Assembly (NCBI RefSeq): GCF_001411555.2
Contig: NC_049903.1
Coordinates: 27,416,270 to 27,480,269, forward strand
Source: Juglans regia
Taxonomy: Eukaryota; Streptophyta; Magnoliopsida; Fagales; Juglandaceae
Direction: 5' to 3'
DNA length: 64,000 nt
In this document: in pieces, positions 1 to 10,998 of the stretch
Layout: each line of letters starts with the position of its first letter
How positions within the stretch are numbered: the stretch's first letter is position 1
Notes under the pieces: model-generated
The model's database searches: none
Seen by the model: only the letters and a program-made list of their open reading frames with translations
Told to the model about the DNA's origin: nothing
Translations under genes and position numbers: made by a program

Positions 1-390
1 GAAAATAAACTGGGATGCGGCTATGGATTAAAAAAAGAAGAGAATGGGTATGAGAGTAATGGTGAGGGATGAAGAGGGAGAAATGTTGGTATCCCTATGC
101 AAGGTAATAGAAGGTATCAATAACCCAACTCTTGCAGAATTACATGCTTTGTGGAGGGCTCTAAAGTTATGTGTTGAGTTGAACTAGACAAAGACCATAT
201 TTGAAGGAGATACATTGGTAGTGATTAAATCTGTACATAGCTCAAGAAGCAGCTGGGAATGAAATGGACAGATAGTTGAAGATATAAAACAGATTTTATA
301 CAATAGACAGGATTGAAAAATACAACATACTTATAGAGAGAGTAACAAAGTAGCTCACACACTAATTAGATCTTGTTTGGGGCCTCAGAT
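1..390 (+). pseudogene. LINE-type RNase H domain remnant
   Basis: Frame 3 and its neighbours read a plant RVT_3/RNase H-like domain of the kind found at the C terminus of L1-type LINE ORF2. Visible pieces are a start like 'INWDAAMD', 'MRVMVRDEEGEML', 'ALWRALKLC', 'IFEGDTLVVI' and a final 'YRESNKVAHTLIR', the usual 'RExNxVAH' ending of this domain. Several in-frame stops (for example after WDAAMD and after ELN) show it is dead. The 5' part lies outside the window. The same domain occurs antisense at 20425-20930. Confidence 0.7.
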
Positions 391-742
391 GAGACATAAA
401 ATTCTTGTATAATCTTATTTCTTCTCATTCCATCTTATTCCCAAATATAATTCAAATATAAAATTTTCAAACTAATAATTACAATTTTTTTTTTCAAATT
501 AATCATGACAACTTTTTCAAATTTTCAAATAAAAAATAATTCTAATTTTTTCAAATTTCCAAACAAAATAATATTATAAAACTACATTCTTACAATATTT
601 TAACTTTATAATATTTTTTATTCAATTTTTTTCTCTCCTTTTTCAAAACCTAAAAAATATTCAACTCAAACAATCTCATTACTATTCACAAATTATCTTA
701 CTACTATTAATAAAATTTTTATCTTATCTCACTCCTCAAACC
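382..742. mobile_element. AT-rich MITE, 'tattcacaa' family copy
   Basis: This non-coding AT-rich block begins near 'cctcagatgagacataa' and ends near 'tcttatctcactcctcaaacc'. It contains 'tctcattactattcacaa' and repeated 'tttcaaa' tracts. The same composition and end motifs recur near 21152-21339, 40707-40950, 48722-48862, 49020-49405, 50430-50615 and 51583-51670. The terminal parts are loosely inverted (gatgaga / tctcac). It has inserted downstream of the LINE remnant. The transposase superfamily is not settled. Confidence 0.45.
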
Positions 743-1683
743 AATTAGATCGAAGGGAATAGAAGATTTGGATAGAAAAAGGGCATTTGGGAATATATAT
801 TTTTGTATTGCCGGACAAATTGTGTAATAGTTAACTTTTGATGAAATATAAAATGGAGGTTTCTGTTCAAACAAAAAAGATAAAGTTTGCTTAAATGTGT
901 GGGGTTATGTTGGCTAAAATGTGTGGATAAGTTTTGAAATTGATGTTTTCCTGTAGAGGAATAAGCAGCAGTCATGGGCGGTCTATATCAAAGAGGAATT
1001 ATTTAAGGGTCTTTGGGCAGTTTTTAGTTTTTACCTTTTATAATGATGAGTTTGATAAGTGTTCATGTTAGGGAACTATGGGATCATATCTGGAAAAACT
1101 ATTTTTCATCCATATGATTCATATAAGAGTTATTTTATTCAAAGCTTTACACCACACATTTGTTAAAAAAAAAAAAAAAAAAAACAGATGTGTGATTCAA
1201 GACTGTTGAGTAGAATTTTTTCTTCAAACAAAATAATAGAATCAATTGAAAATGGATCAAATGGGACTAAATAAGAAATCCAATTTTTTTTGTTGGAAGT
1301 AAGTTGGACATACGTTGAACACCCGTATGGTTATGATGTAGATGCTCATAAATTTTATAAAAGTAAACTCACAAACTGACGTATATTCACGTAATAATGA
1401 TTATCTTTTTGTAAATGTTGATTTTGAACGTAACCAATGTGGATATGCATTTCTACATTTACCTAGACTTAAAAATGTTATAATTTATTTAAATAAAATA
1501 TCAATAACCAATAAACAATTAATACAAATACGGATGTTTACATTCAAATTTGTCACACTGAATAAATTCAAGCCAACTCAAGGTCACAGCATTGTAATTT
1601 GAATTTGACCTCCTACCCCGGTCTTACATGGAAGGTCTCCACTACGGCAAACACGTACATGGGCTGGCTCGCATAACATTAAA

Positions 1684-1722
<39 letters not shown>

Positions 1723-2196
1723 TATAAGCAGGAAGACTGTTGACGCGCGCAAATCAAACATGATCCATTTCTATTCAAGAATGACTACTACTTTGTGTTA
1801 TTACAAGATGATTTCAATTGAAAATTATTGAATATTAATTAAATCATTAATTACGCAAAAAAAAAAAAAAAAGAAGAAGAAGAAGATAAATACATCAATC
1901 GACTTAAATTTTATGTGATTCTAAAAAAAGAATTCTAAAAAATGAAAAATCTCAAAGTAGCCTTCCAAACCTATCCATGGGTCTTTCATGAACAGATTAA
2001 ATAACACGCGCGCGAGCAAGAACGAGTGTGATGGAGGACAAAAAAAGCATGTTCGTAGGTGGCCGGATGATGCTTATTGTGGGCTTAATCTTAATTGGAG
2101 TTTGACCAAATGATCTGATCGCCCTAAAAAACATACCCATTAATATTTTTCTTTGTTCCCTATCGATCGAAATGCCATCCATAAGAACATTTGCTT
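743..2196. other. Intergenic, no gene recognised; (AT)n microsatellite
   Basis: No ORF here resembles a known family; short ORFs at 745-975 and 1342-1602 lack domains and have AT-driven composition. A poly(A) run lies near 1167-1184 and a perfect (AT)n microsatellite at about 1685-1719. The last ~200 bases should hold the 3' UTR of the kinase gene that ends at 2197. Confidence 0.6.
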
Positions 2197-3914
2197 TCAT
2201 CTGCCAAGATTTACCGAACTCCACATATTGGACATCCCAGAAGAGGTACTTGACCCCTCCGACAATGGCGTTTGCTGCGTTCTGATATTCATGAAATCTG
2301 AAACTTTCCCAGGTTCTGAAATCTGAACATCTTGGAGATCCGTCTCACTTGTCAACATCTTGACTACCGCCGACATCAGTGGCCGGAGCCTTAAGTTTTC
2401 TTGCGCACAAAGGAGTCCCACCTTTAAGAATCTGACGGCTTCTTCCACTGGAAAGTTCGTTTCAAGTTTCGGATCCACCAAGTTTACAAGTTCTTTAGCC
2501 TCGTAGGCTTCCCATGCCTGCAAAATTCACGTACATATATATAGATAGCAGAAATTTGAGAAAATTAAGGGATTCATTCAGAAATTTGAAAATAATGCAT
2601 TAAAAAGCTCTGAACTTTTTACCTTCTGAACTAGCAGCTGGTCCTTATAGTCAACGCGAAAATCCACGGCAGGCCGCCCGCTGACAATCTCTAAGAGCAG
2701 CACTCCGAAGCTGTAAACATCTGATTTTCGTGTCAAATGTCCGCTGATGGCATATTCTGGAGCAAGATACCCTCTGTTTTTTTTTTTTTTGGGTATTTTG
2801 TGATTACAAGAAACCCCATTAGCAACAGCATTTCAACAAGGTAAAATCCATAGAGATTTTCAGCTTTTTTTTAGAGATTCCAAACTTACAATGTCCCTGC
2901 AACACGAGTACTAACATGGGTATGGTTATCTCTGAGTAGCTTTGATAAACCAAAATCCGAGACTTTTGGTGTGAAGTTCTTGTCAAGAAGTATATTGCTG
3001 GCCTTAATATCTCTGTGGATAATGTGGGGTTCAACCTCCTCAAGTAGAAAGGATAGTGCTCGAGCCACTCCTAACGAAATATCCCTCCTTGCTTCCCAAC
3101 TAAAGCTCAACCTCTTCTTCTGATCTACACCTTTCAATCAAGATCAAAACATAACAATTACACAACTTTTCTAAAAATTCCAACCATAATGGTACAAGAA
3201 AGATGAATATGCTCACCGTGTAAGATGTGGGCAAGGCTGTTGTTTTCCATGTAGTCGTAGACAACATATCTTTTAGCTCCATCAACACAACATCCTCGAA
3301 GGGTAACGAGATTTTCATGTTTGATGTCAGAAAGTGATGCTATTTCAGCTATAAACTCTCTCTCACCTCGCATCGAGTCGAGTTCGATTGAGAGCACTTT
3401 TACAGCCACGAATGAGCCATCTCGCAGCCGGCCCTATAAAAGTCAAACCAAACAGCCTTAGGCTCAAATGCTTAAAAGTCTTATGCTCTATCTACTCTAT
3501 CTATCTATGGAATGAAAGAAAAAGGTATTGACCTTGTAAACAGACCCAAAGCCGCCTTCTCCAATCTTCTTCGAGTGATGGAAGTCGGTAGTGGCAGATT
3601 TTAGTTCGTTGTAAGAGAACACCCGGAAATTACCTTGATCTTGTTCTGCTGGATTTGTTGGGTATGTGCAGAAAGCAAACAAGAAGCCAATCAAAATCGA
3701 GAAAGATAAAATAAATAGATAAAAGGAACAGGAATCGAAATGTTTGGTTCTCGATCGTAATCGAGGAAAAGAAAACAAACAGCCTGTAGAAAACGTTAAA
3801 AACATGAAAACAAAGAAGATGATGATGAAAAAGCAGTATCAGATGTTTACCGTGCCTGCTCACGTCCGTTCCTGATGATGAAGAGAAGCAACTTATGCAG
3901 GCCGAGAGATTCAT
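2197..3914 (-). CDS. Receptor-like cytoplasmic Ser/Thr kinase, CRPK1-like (6 exons, 369 aa)
   Basis: Exons on the minus strand are 3914-3851, 3648-3533, 3433-3217, 3130-2890, 2773-2623 and 2517-2197. All junctions are GT-AG, phases agree, and the joined frame is 369 codons. The kinase domain fills most of the protein: glycine loop [11 protein letters not shown] (residues 50-60), ATP lysine in FVAVK (K72), catalytic HRDIKASN (171-178), DFG (191-193), then GYLAPEYA and [13 protein letters not shown]. The HRD arginine marks an RD kinase. There is no signal peptide or TM segment. The N terminus [10 protein letters not shown] has cysteines that could be acylated for membrane attachment, which is inference. 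Length, exon layout and sequence fit the At1g16670/CRPK1 group, a plasma-membrane kinase known in Arabidopsis cold signalling. The C-terminal tail is Ser/Thr-rich. The exact orthologue is uncertain because this kinase subfamily is large. Confidence 0.88.
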
Positions 3915-4077
3915 GCCGTGTAAACTCCACTAAGTTCTGGTTGAAGCCCTGAAAGATGGCCTAATGATCTGCAAACATTGTGGAGAAAGAACAAAAATTT
4001 GGAAGGAAGTGAAATTAAGCACAGATGGGAGGGACACGGCAGGCTGCAGCCCAATGTTTTAACATCCCGAATCCTGA

Positions 4078-4102
4078 TATCTCTCTCTCTCTCTCTCTCT
4101 CT
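4078..4102. repeat. (CT)n microsatellite upstream of the kinase gene
   Basis: About twelve CT units lie 165 bp upstream of the kinase start codon, in its leader or promoter. On the gene's strand this is a GA repeat, a common core-promoter element in plants. A regulatory role is inference. Confidence 0.6.
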
Positions 4103-4990
4103 AAACGACTTCCCAAGTATTGGACTTTGAAACTTTCTACTTTTCTGCTTTATACGTTTTAAAAAACAGCCAAGTTGTCTAAAATGTTAATCATAACATA
4201 AATTAATAAAAGGGATTTGTTTAATTCATGACATCAAAGTAATACGAAATGGAATGTTAAGATATAAAATAAATAATAAAAATAAATTTATTAACTTAAC
4301 TTTTTAAGATAAGTGATGATTTTATATAGTATCAGAGTAGAGTTCTTGAGTTCTAATCCTGACTCTACATTTTATCACATTTAATTAAATTTTTAACATG
4401 CTGGACCACTTATTGAGGAAGAGTCTGGCTCATACGTGAAGGAGAATCTTAAGATATAAAATAAATAGTAAAATCTATATTTTTTCATCAGTTTAACCTT
4501 TTAGAATAAATAGTGATTTCACGTGTAATTGGTTGTTCAGCATAAACTACAACTGAAGTCCATAAAATAATGTTTATGATTACATATATATCATAACAAT
4601 AATCTATGTGCTCTATTTGATATCAAGACAGTATTTTCATTTCATTGGTCAAGCAATAACTTTTTTTTTTTGTAAGAATATTCCATAATGACATAAATTA
4701 ATGGTTCTAGAAAGAAACTTCAAGCAATAAAGATAATCATATTATTTATATCTATTAATGCTTATTCCAAAATAATAATAAAAAATAGTCAACCATGCAT
4801 CCAACATGAAAAATGTGCACAAATAACACATGAATGATGACTAGAAATAATATAAAGAAAAGCAATCCTACTCTTCAATTTGGGTATTCAATTTTGGGAA
4901 GGTTGATGCATGTAGCAGCAGCAGACCAGAAGACGACCCCGTCAAATGATTAATTAAGCAAACCCCATCCAAAAAAAAAAGAGAAATGCT

Positions 4991-5085
4991 ATGCATCTGC
5001 CCCACACCGGCACACACTTCACATCACTTTTTTTTTTTTTTTACACTCAATAGGTTGAGTGTGTGCCGGTGTGGGACAGATGCAT
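4991..5085. mobile_element. Short foldback element (MITE-like)
   Basis: Two 27-base arms, 4991-5017 and 5059-5085, are inverted copies with one mismatch (core 'cacaccggcacacac'). They are separated by a 41-base loop containing a T-run. Poly(A) lies just outside on the left and poly(A) again on the right. The whole could fold into a long hairpin. No target duplication could be fixed. Confidence 0.65.
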
Positions 5086-5235
5086 ATATTTTTTCAAAAA
5101 AAAAAGGCTAAATACTCCATGTTAATTTCTTCTTCTGCATGCCTGCCCTTTGATTGAGTCAAATCAAAGTTTCCAAACTTAGCTGGATCAAAGTATCTTA
5201 GATTATGAAATATGGTCAAGGATCAGGACTCCTTC

Positions 5236-5360
5236 ATAGTAGATGTTTTCAAAGACATGAATCTATAGGTCTAAGAAAACGAAGCTTCGAATTTCGATAG
5301 TAGATGTTTTCAAAGACATGAATCTATTATAGGTCTAAGAAAACGAAGCTTCGAATTTCG
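5236..5360. repeat. Tandem duplication, 61- and 64-bp units
   Basis: Unit 1 (5236-5296) and unit 2 (5297-5360) are identical except for a 3-base 'tat' insertion in unit 2. Both contain 'aaaacgaagcttcgaattt', which includes the palindromic core 'cgaagcttcg'. The near-identity indicates a recent duplication. Confidence 0.9.
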
Positions 5361-6520
5361 ATGCCCACAGAAGAAGGCAAACTTCCTAGCTAGGCCAAAC
5401 AGAAAAAGTCCCAACCCTTTTTTGTTCATTTCTTTGTCATTTTTCTAGAAAACCCAGTAGCTGGATCTCTTTGTTAGATCAGTCAAATTCAAGTTGAAAT
5501 TGATTGGAATTGAATTCATTGGATTGATGTCAATTAGTATTCTTCTGTTTTTTTTTTTTTATTATTATTTGTTCGTACGTATATATAATGGATAGTGATA
5601 GAGTTACTACCCATCTACTACCCACTTACTACCCAAGCATATTTCAAATTGTTTTTATTTTTTTTATCATTTTCTTTTAAGTATTTTTTTATCATCTTTA
5701 ATCATTAAGAAAAAATTAAAAAAATATATAATTTTATTAATATTCACTTCCTTAATCATTAAGTAAAATTAAAAATTAAAAAAAATCAAATACAATTTGA
5801 GTCATAAATGGGTAGTAATAGAGTAGTAACCCTATCATTATTCATATATAATTGCACCACATGCAACAGAAAGTAACAACTCCAATTATAAAGTGGTTAT
5901 TAAAAATAAAAAATTTACTTATTTTCTCCTATACCATACATCAATATGTGATTTGTTATTTTTTTCATTCTATATAAACATATATATATTGATCTGTAAA
6001 TATATATATTTAAATAAAAGAATAAAAATAACAAATATTGATTGATGTGCGATGTAAAAATAATAAATAACATTTCTCGTTACTAGATAGGATCAATATC
6101 ACAAATACAAGAGGCAGGGCCAAGTTTAGAGATTTAAAGGTCCAAGAACGACCCAGGAGTGCTGGGTGGGCCTGTTTAAACATATGAGCTTTCAGGTAAC
6201 ATTATTGGATTAAAGAATAAAAGTTGATTAATTTGTTCATTTTCTCTTTTGTTCGGCAATTTGTTGGTGTCGTTTTCATGGGAATCAAATATAATCTATA
6301 TTCCCATATATTATAGCAATATTAATACTACACGACAACTTTAAAATGATATTTGTTGAACGATATTATTAACATATTCATCACATGATGATGTAACATC
6401 ATGCAAAAACTGTAAATTATTCCGGTTTTGATATATAGAATATTTTTAATGAATAATAATAAAATAGTTTAATTTAAAAACGACACGCTATTAATAAAAA
6501 GGTTAGATAAGTTTATAGCC

Positions 6521-7749
6521 AATAATAAAAGGCTACGAATCTCTAAACTTGCGACAGCGCATTTCAAGCTCGTTGTTTTCTCTCTAGCTCCGAACAAAAA
6601 ACTCTCTTAATCGTCCAAAACCTCAAGATTTGCTGAAAGGGGGTGGGAGCTTTGGCTCCTCGCCCCCTCCCCTTGCCCTCTCCCTCTTCTCTGTCTAGTT
6701 TTTAACTTCTGTGTAGTATTTTTATTTTTTTTTTGTGTATTTAGGCCGAATAAGGGAGGATCGCCGTTCGAGCCTTTCCGGCCACCAGTTCTCTACACGC
6801 GCCCCACCGGTGTGAAGCCTAGCCGCCGATCTTCAAAACCTCCAAATCCGGTGTCCATTGGAGTGGCGCGTAGCCCGCACGCGGGGGATGAAAATCCGGA
6901 CAGCGTTGGCGCGTGGCCCTCACGCGCCACCGAGGAACCCTCTACCGACACCACGCTCGGTTGCTGTGGAACCGCTGGCTCCAGGTCTTCCAAGTCTGAC
7001 CGTCGGCTTTCCTCCCAGCGTGAACAGTCCTGCACGAAATATTGCCGACCAAATGTGTATTGTTCATCCGTTTTGTTTTTTTTACTGTCTTTTGTTTCGT
7101 TTCTATGTTGTTGTCCGTTTTAGTTTTTTGTAGCTTGTCTTGTTTTCTTATGTTGGTGTTGCTTTTGTTGACCCGAGTGAAGTTTGGACCTATAGATCGG
7201 ACGTAATCTGGGACAAGGCTTTCGAGAGTGTTGGGCGATGCTACGGCCGGTGGTTATACGGCTGGGTTGTTGTGGTCTGTATGTACGCTGGGTGCTTGTT
7301 CCACCAGAGCTCGAAATGACGATGCTTGCGGTGGGCGTGTCGTCTGAGGTCTCATCAGAGCTTGTGGTCTTGTAGTTGTTATTGTAGTTTTTTTATAGTA
7401 GTTTGTTAGTTTTAGTTATAATAAAATAGGAATAGGCTTTGGATTTGATGTCCATAGCAGTGTCCCGTACTCTTCTTCCCTGGGAGGATAGAGGACCGTT
7501 AAGTTCTGTTTTTACAGAGCGCTTTCTCGGGTTCGAGAAAGTTTGATTAGAAGTTAAGGCAAAGTCTACCGCAAATGTATTTGTGTGTGGGGAAGCTACA
7601 GATCTGTTGAGTTAGTTGGCTTATTACTGAATTTTCTGTGTATTGAAATTTCTTGTATCGATAAGTCACATTTGTAACTTCGATTTCTTAATGAGATGAG
7701 TATGCTCCATTCCAAAAAAAAAATAATAATAATAATAAAAGGCTACGAA
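6521..7749 (+). mobile_element. GC-rich non-autonomous non-LTR retrotransposon with 19-bp TSD
   Basis: The element occupies about 6540-7730. It is flanked by a perfect 19-base direct repeat (aataataaaaggctacgaa) at 6521-6539 and 7731-7749. Its 3' end is an A-run followed by short AAT repeats, the mark of target-primed reverse transcription, so it lies on the plus strand. It begins with a pyrimidine-rich leader and is much richer in GC than its surroundings. The longest frame (6812-7123, 103 aa) has no recognised domain. No reverse transcriptase, endonuclease or gag-like zinc knuckle is visible. It is therefore an internally deleted LINE, a long SINE-like element or a retroposed transcript. 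The TSD supports the insertion strongly; the family is unknown. Confidence 0.8.
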
Positions 7750-7975
7750 GTGCGAACAGCCAACTTGATTAATAATTGCAAACTTTTATCTCTTCTTCCT
7801 TTTCAGCTCTTCTATTTGTTCTTTAGTGAAGTTAATTTCCTCACCTATGACATGACATCCCCTAGCTTCAAATTTTCTCTCTCTTGTTCAAGGGTTCATG
7901 TTGTCCATAGTCTTGCTACTCAAATCCTCTAGATCTCTGATTTTTCTACTGTAAATTGTTCATTCGGATTGTTCA

Positions 7976-8670
7976 TAAGATTGTTCATTCGGATCAGATA
8001 TTTTTTTTTGTCCGGTTTGACATTCGAGAAACTGAATTTTAAGTCAAAATTCGAAAAATCGGATATCGGGTTTTAAATTCGGAATTTTTTTTTTCTTTTT
8101 TTGTAAATCGGTTGTGGTTCAATCTAGATTGTATATAGTACTGAAGTGCTACTGAAAGCACTGCCATTAATTGAGTTCCAGGAGTAATAACATTTGAGTC
8201 AGAAATTTCAAGCGTTTCTTTAGGGGTCAAACTTCTCCCCTCAGCTTCATATTATTTCCTTAACCTTTCCTCTTCAGCTTCCTAGCATTTCAGATTTAGA
8301 AGAACAATAAATTCAATACTCATTTACTATTTTTTTTTTAATAATTAAATTCATGACTCATTTACTAGGAGCCATTCATATAACATGAGAATCTTACCGC
8401 CTCAACCGCATCTTTTGCAGCTCTGAAGCGCCGAGAACGACTTTGTTGATTCATTTTAGCCCTTGGTGCAACCTCATCTACATTAGTCATATTAACCAAA
8501 CTTGACTTTAGTGCAATGAAAGGGGACATACTTACAAAAAGTGCAACTAGGTTTAAAAGATAAAAAACCGAGTTCAACCTGGAACCTAGAATCAAACCCC
8601 GGGTCTAACCCGATCCGATATATCCTGATTTCCGGGCCGGAACCCAGATAAATTGTCTTACTCTATATAG
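7976..8670. mobile_element. Degenerate hAT-like element carrying captured gene DNA
   Basis: The left side (about 7950-8090) carries 'taagattgttcattcgg' and 'gatatcgggttttaaattcgg'. The right side (about 8585-8670) carries 'aaaccccgggtctaacccg' and 'ccgggccggaacccagat' before 'ttgtctta'. These match in style the ends of the hAT element at 27324-31855 (ttgttcatccggg ... ggaacccagatgaac). No 8-bp duplication survives, so the exact ends are uncertain. The interior is an XRN gene fragment rather than transposase. Confidence 0.55.
8108..8505 (-). pseudogene. Captured fragment of a 5'-3' exoribonuclease (XRN2/3-like) gene
   Basis: Two minus-strand exons read the XRN nuclease domain. Exon A (about 8505-8398) gives VAPRAKMNQQ and RRFRAAKDAVEA. 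Exon B (8281 to about 8108) gives EAEEERLRK, then [11 protein letters not shown] and [14 protein letters not shown]. These are conserved blocks of plant XRN proteins, which degrade RNA 5' to 3'. Exon A ends at a good donor (GCG|GTAAGA) and exon B follows an AG in matching phase, so an intron of about 116 bp is kept. That means genomic DNA, not a retrocopy, was captured. Damage includes an in-frame TAA after LRK, an extra residue in the MNQQ-RS stretch and loss of the rest of the gene. It cannot encode a working nuclease. Confidence 0.8.
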
Positions 8671-10600
8671 CATATTAATACTTTAAATGAATCAGTACCC
8701 CATACCCTGCTCGACACTCTCACGTTTAAACTCAAATCAAATTCCACTCGTAAAAAAAAAAAAAAACCCTCCCATGAAATTAAATTTTCGCTTGATTATT
8801 AAATGACAAATATCCAATTAAATTCAACTCAACTCAGTTAAAAGTTATTAAGGTTTGCTTGTTTATGTTTGACTCAACTCATTAGCTCGATTCGATTAAA
8901 ACTCTTTCATGCATCGATTAAAAATTGTTATTTATCAAAAAAATTTACTTGCAAATCTACTTATTGATACACTCAAATTATCACTGATATGGAAGGCTTA
9001 GCTTTCTTTCCAAGCTGGCCGGTGCATGATGTACACTCATCTATTCGTGGTTACAGTGCATGTTGATGGCTGTAGGGACAGCCGATCATGTACATGATAA
9101 GTGTATTCTATACGGTGCATGTTATCATTTCACACTCTCACCCACCCAACAAAACCCAGCCACCCACTTCATATATATCAGCTTAAGATCACCCAATTAA
9201 AGGCATCGATGGTTTTCAAGAAAAAAAGAAATACAAAAGATTTGAAACTCCTCAATTATTTTGCATCCAACTTGTGCAATGGCAGAAAATTCAACCCTTG
9301 GTTTATTGTAATGCGGTGGCCTGCATGCATGATCACAATACATAGTTGCAGTCTGATCTCCAATTGTATGTGGATGGGACCCACAATATCCCCACCCCTT
9401 TTTTTAATGTAATGTCACGTCCTCGACCCCAAAAACTATATGTTATGTCATGAAAAACCTTAATTATGGTAAGGTGGAAAAATAAATGGTAGCTAGCTTG
9501 GAGTTACTTTCACTTTAACTATTTAAGATTTCTTATTGGAATGTATTTGTTAAGACTTATTTTGTCTCATTGATTCATACAACAAAAGGAAAGATTAGAA
9601 TCGTCATTGAATCGTTAGTACAATTACTTTTTCTAAGATATAAGTTTGAGTTTATCATCGAATCGTCATGTTTGTAATTAATAGTATTTTCTTCATATAG
9701 TTTGTCTTCGAATATCTTAACACTATATCTTAAGATAGACAAAAGGAAACAACAATAAAAGCAAAAAGATAGATATGAAAATAATGAATTACAGTTTAGA
9801 TTTATTTTGATAGACTTCGAAATCAGTCATAAAAGTCAGATCTGAAAGATTTGATCTGATGATCCGTCATTATCTTCCCAACGATCGGTTTAAGAAGCAT
9901 CTTGTGCTGCTCGTGCCTCATAAAAGGTGTCGTAGAATTGTAGATCCGTCTTTTCAACTTTGAAAGAAATAAAATAAATTAAGAAAAGAAGAGAAATGAG
10001 GGAAGGAGAGGGAGAAGAGGGAGAAGAGGAGGGAATGAGGAATGGAGATAGGAGGAAAAGAAAGGGAGAAATGAACAAAAAGAAGGGAAGGAAAGGGGGA
10101 AGGAGAAAGGAAGATCCTCCTCCTCCCGTGGACGAGGGAGTTTATGCAAAAGTAAATCCGACATTAATTCAAGTCCCTTCAAGCATGCATGTATGATGTA
10201 TGTTTATATGCTTGTTTGTGTATGGCCGACCTATATCAAGATTGATATCAACAAGGATTTTTGTAAGATATGTTGCATTAAAATAAATTAATTAATCATG
10301 TTTTTTAACCTATTATCCTTTTTAGGATTCATCACCCTAAAAAAGTGATTATTTTCTTAATAAATATATGACAAAAATAAAAAATAAAGTTATAAACTAT
10401 AATGTATAAAAGAATATTTTTAAGTAAAGATTAAAAACTTAAATTAAAAAAATAAATAAAGCAAAGAGAAGAGGAAAAATAATAATAATTTTTTAAAAGA
10501 AATAAAGAAAAAAGAAAATGGAGATAGAAATTTTTATGCAAAATAATCAATACACACTCATGGATGGTGCTTTGGGTGGAGCTTTACGCAATCCCATTAT
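8671..10600. other. Intergenic, no gene recognised
   Basis: Short ORFs at 9101-9412 and 9890-10196 show no domain; the latter are driven by a purine-rich tract, listed separately. AT-rich DNA and A-runs make up the rest. A promoter for the LUL-type gene should lie in the last part. Confidence 0.55.
9979..10125 (+). repeat. Polypurine tract (~145 bp)
   Basis: From about 9979 to 10125 the plus strand is almost entirely A and G (ggagagggagaagaggg and similar), with only scattered pyrimidines. Such a homopurine-homopyrimidine tract can form triplex DNA and is often found near plant promoters or in 5' leaders. It lies about 870 bp upstream of the LUL-type start codon. Function is inference. Confidence 0.7.
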
Positions 10601-10998
10601 ACCAACCATAAAAAAGATTTCTGTTCCTCGGCCCACCCTCCCCTACCTCTTCCTCTCCGCCTCTCCTTTCTCTCTTTATGTGATCCTCTCTTCCACATTC
10701 TATGGCTTTTTCTGCCTTTGCATCTCATTTTTCTCTTTAAGCTCTTCCCCCTGTATTCGGCTCAGAATCGCTGAATTCATTTCCTTCCCTTTGGACACGC
10801 TCCCCAAAGTTTTTTGCCCGCAACGGTCGCAGGAAGAAAGCAAAAGAATAGAGCTGAGTGTGCAATTTACCTTCTCAACCAATTCATGCATCTCGTATGA
10901 CATGCGGATCCACTTCGTTTCCTATAAGTGAAAGCAGAGTGATTATATTTTGGAATTTCTCTCAGTTTGGTTCCTCGGAATTCGGGAAGGGAAATTCC

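Larger units (their letters stand above)
4130..6520. other. AT-rich intergenic DNA, no gene recognised
   Basis: Nothing in the six frames resembles a protein family. The stretch holds poly(A/T) tracts, a foldback element (4991-5085) and a 61/64-bp tandem duplication (5236-5360), listed separately. Around 5590-5850 the motif 'tactacccat' and its reverse 'atgggtagtaa' bracket about 250 bp of AT-rich DNA, which suggests another MITE. Confidence 0.55.

Noticed and set aside
3158..3409. Alternative kinase reading through the intron at 3216
   Set aside because: The donor and phase support splicing at 3217/3130, and readthrough gives non-conserved residues.
6793..7133. Overlapping ORFs of 80-103 aa on both strands in the GC-rich block
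   Set aside because: They exist because GC-rich DNA has few stops. None has a domain, and the block is a retroposon insertion with a target duplication.
9996..10196. Arg/Glu/Gly-rich 66-aa ORF and Pro/Ser/Phe-rich opposite ORFs
   Set aside because: Direct translation of a polypurine tract; composition only.
10518..10931. 137-aa ORF upstream of the LUL-type start
   Set aside because: Leader-like pyrimidine-rich DNA with no domain; it overlaps the 5' UTR in another frame.
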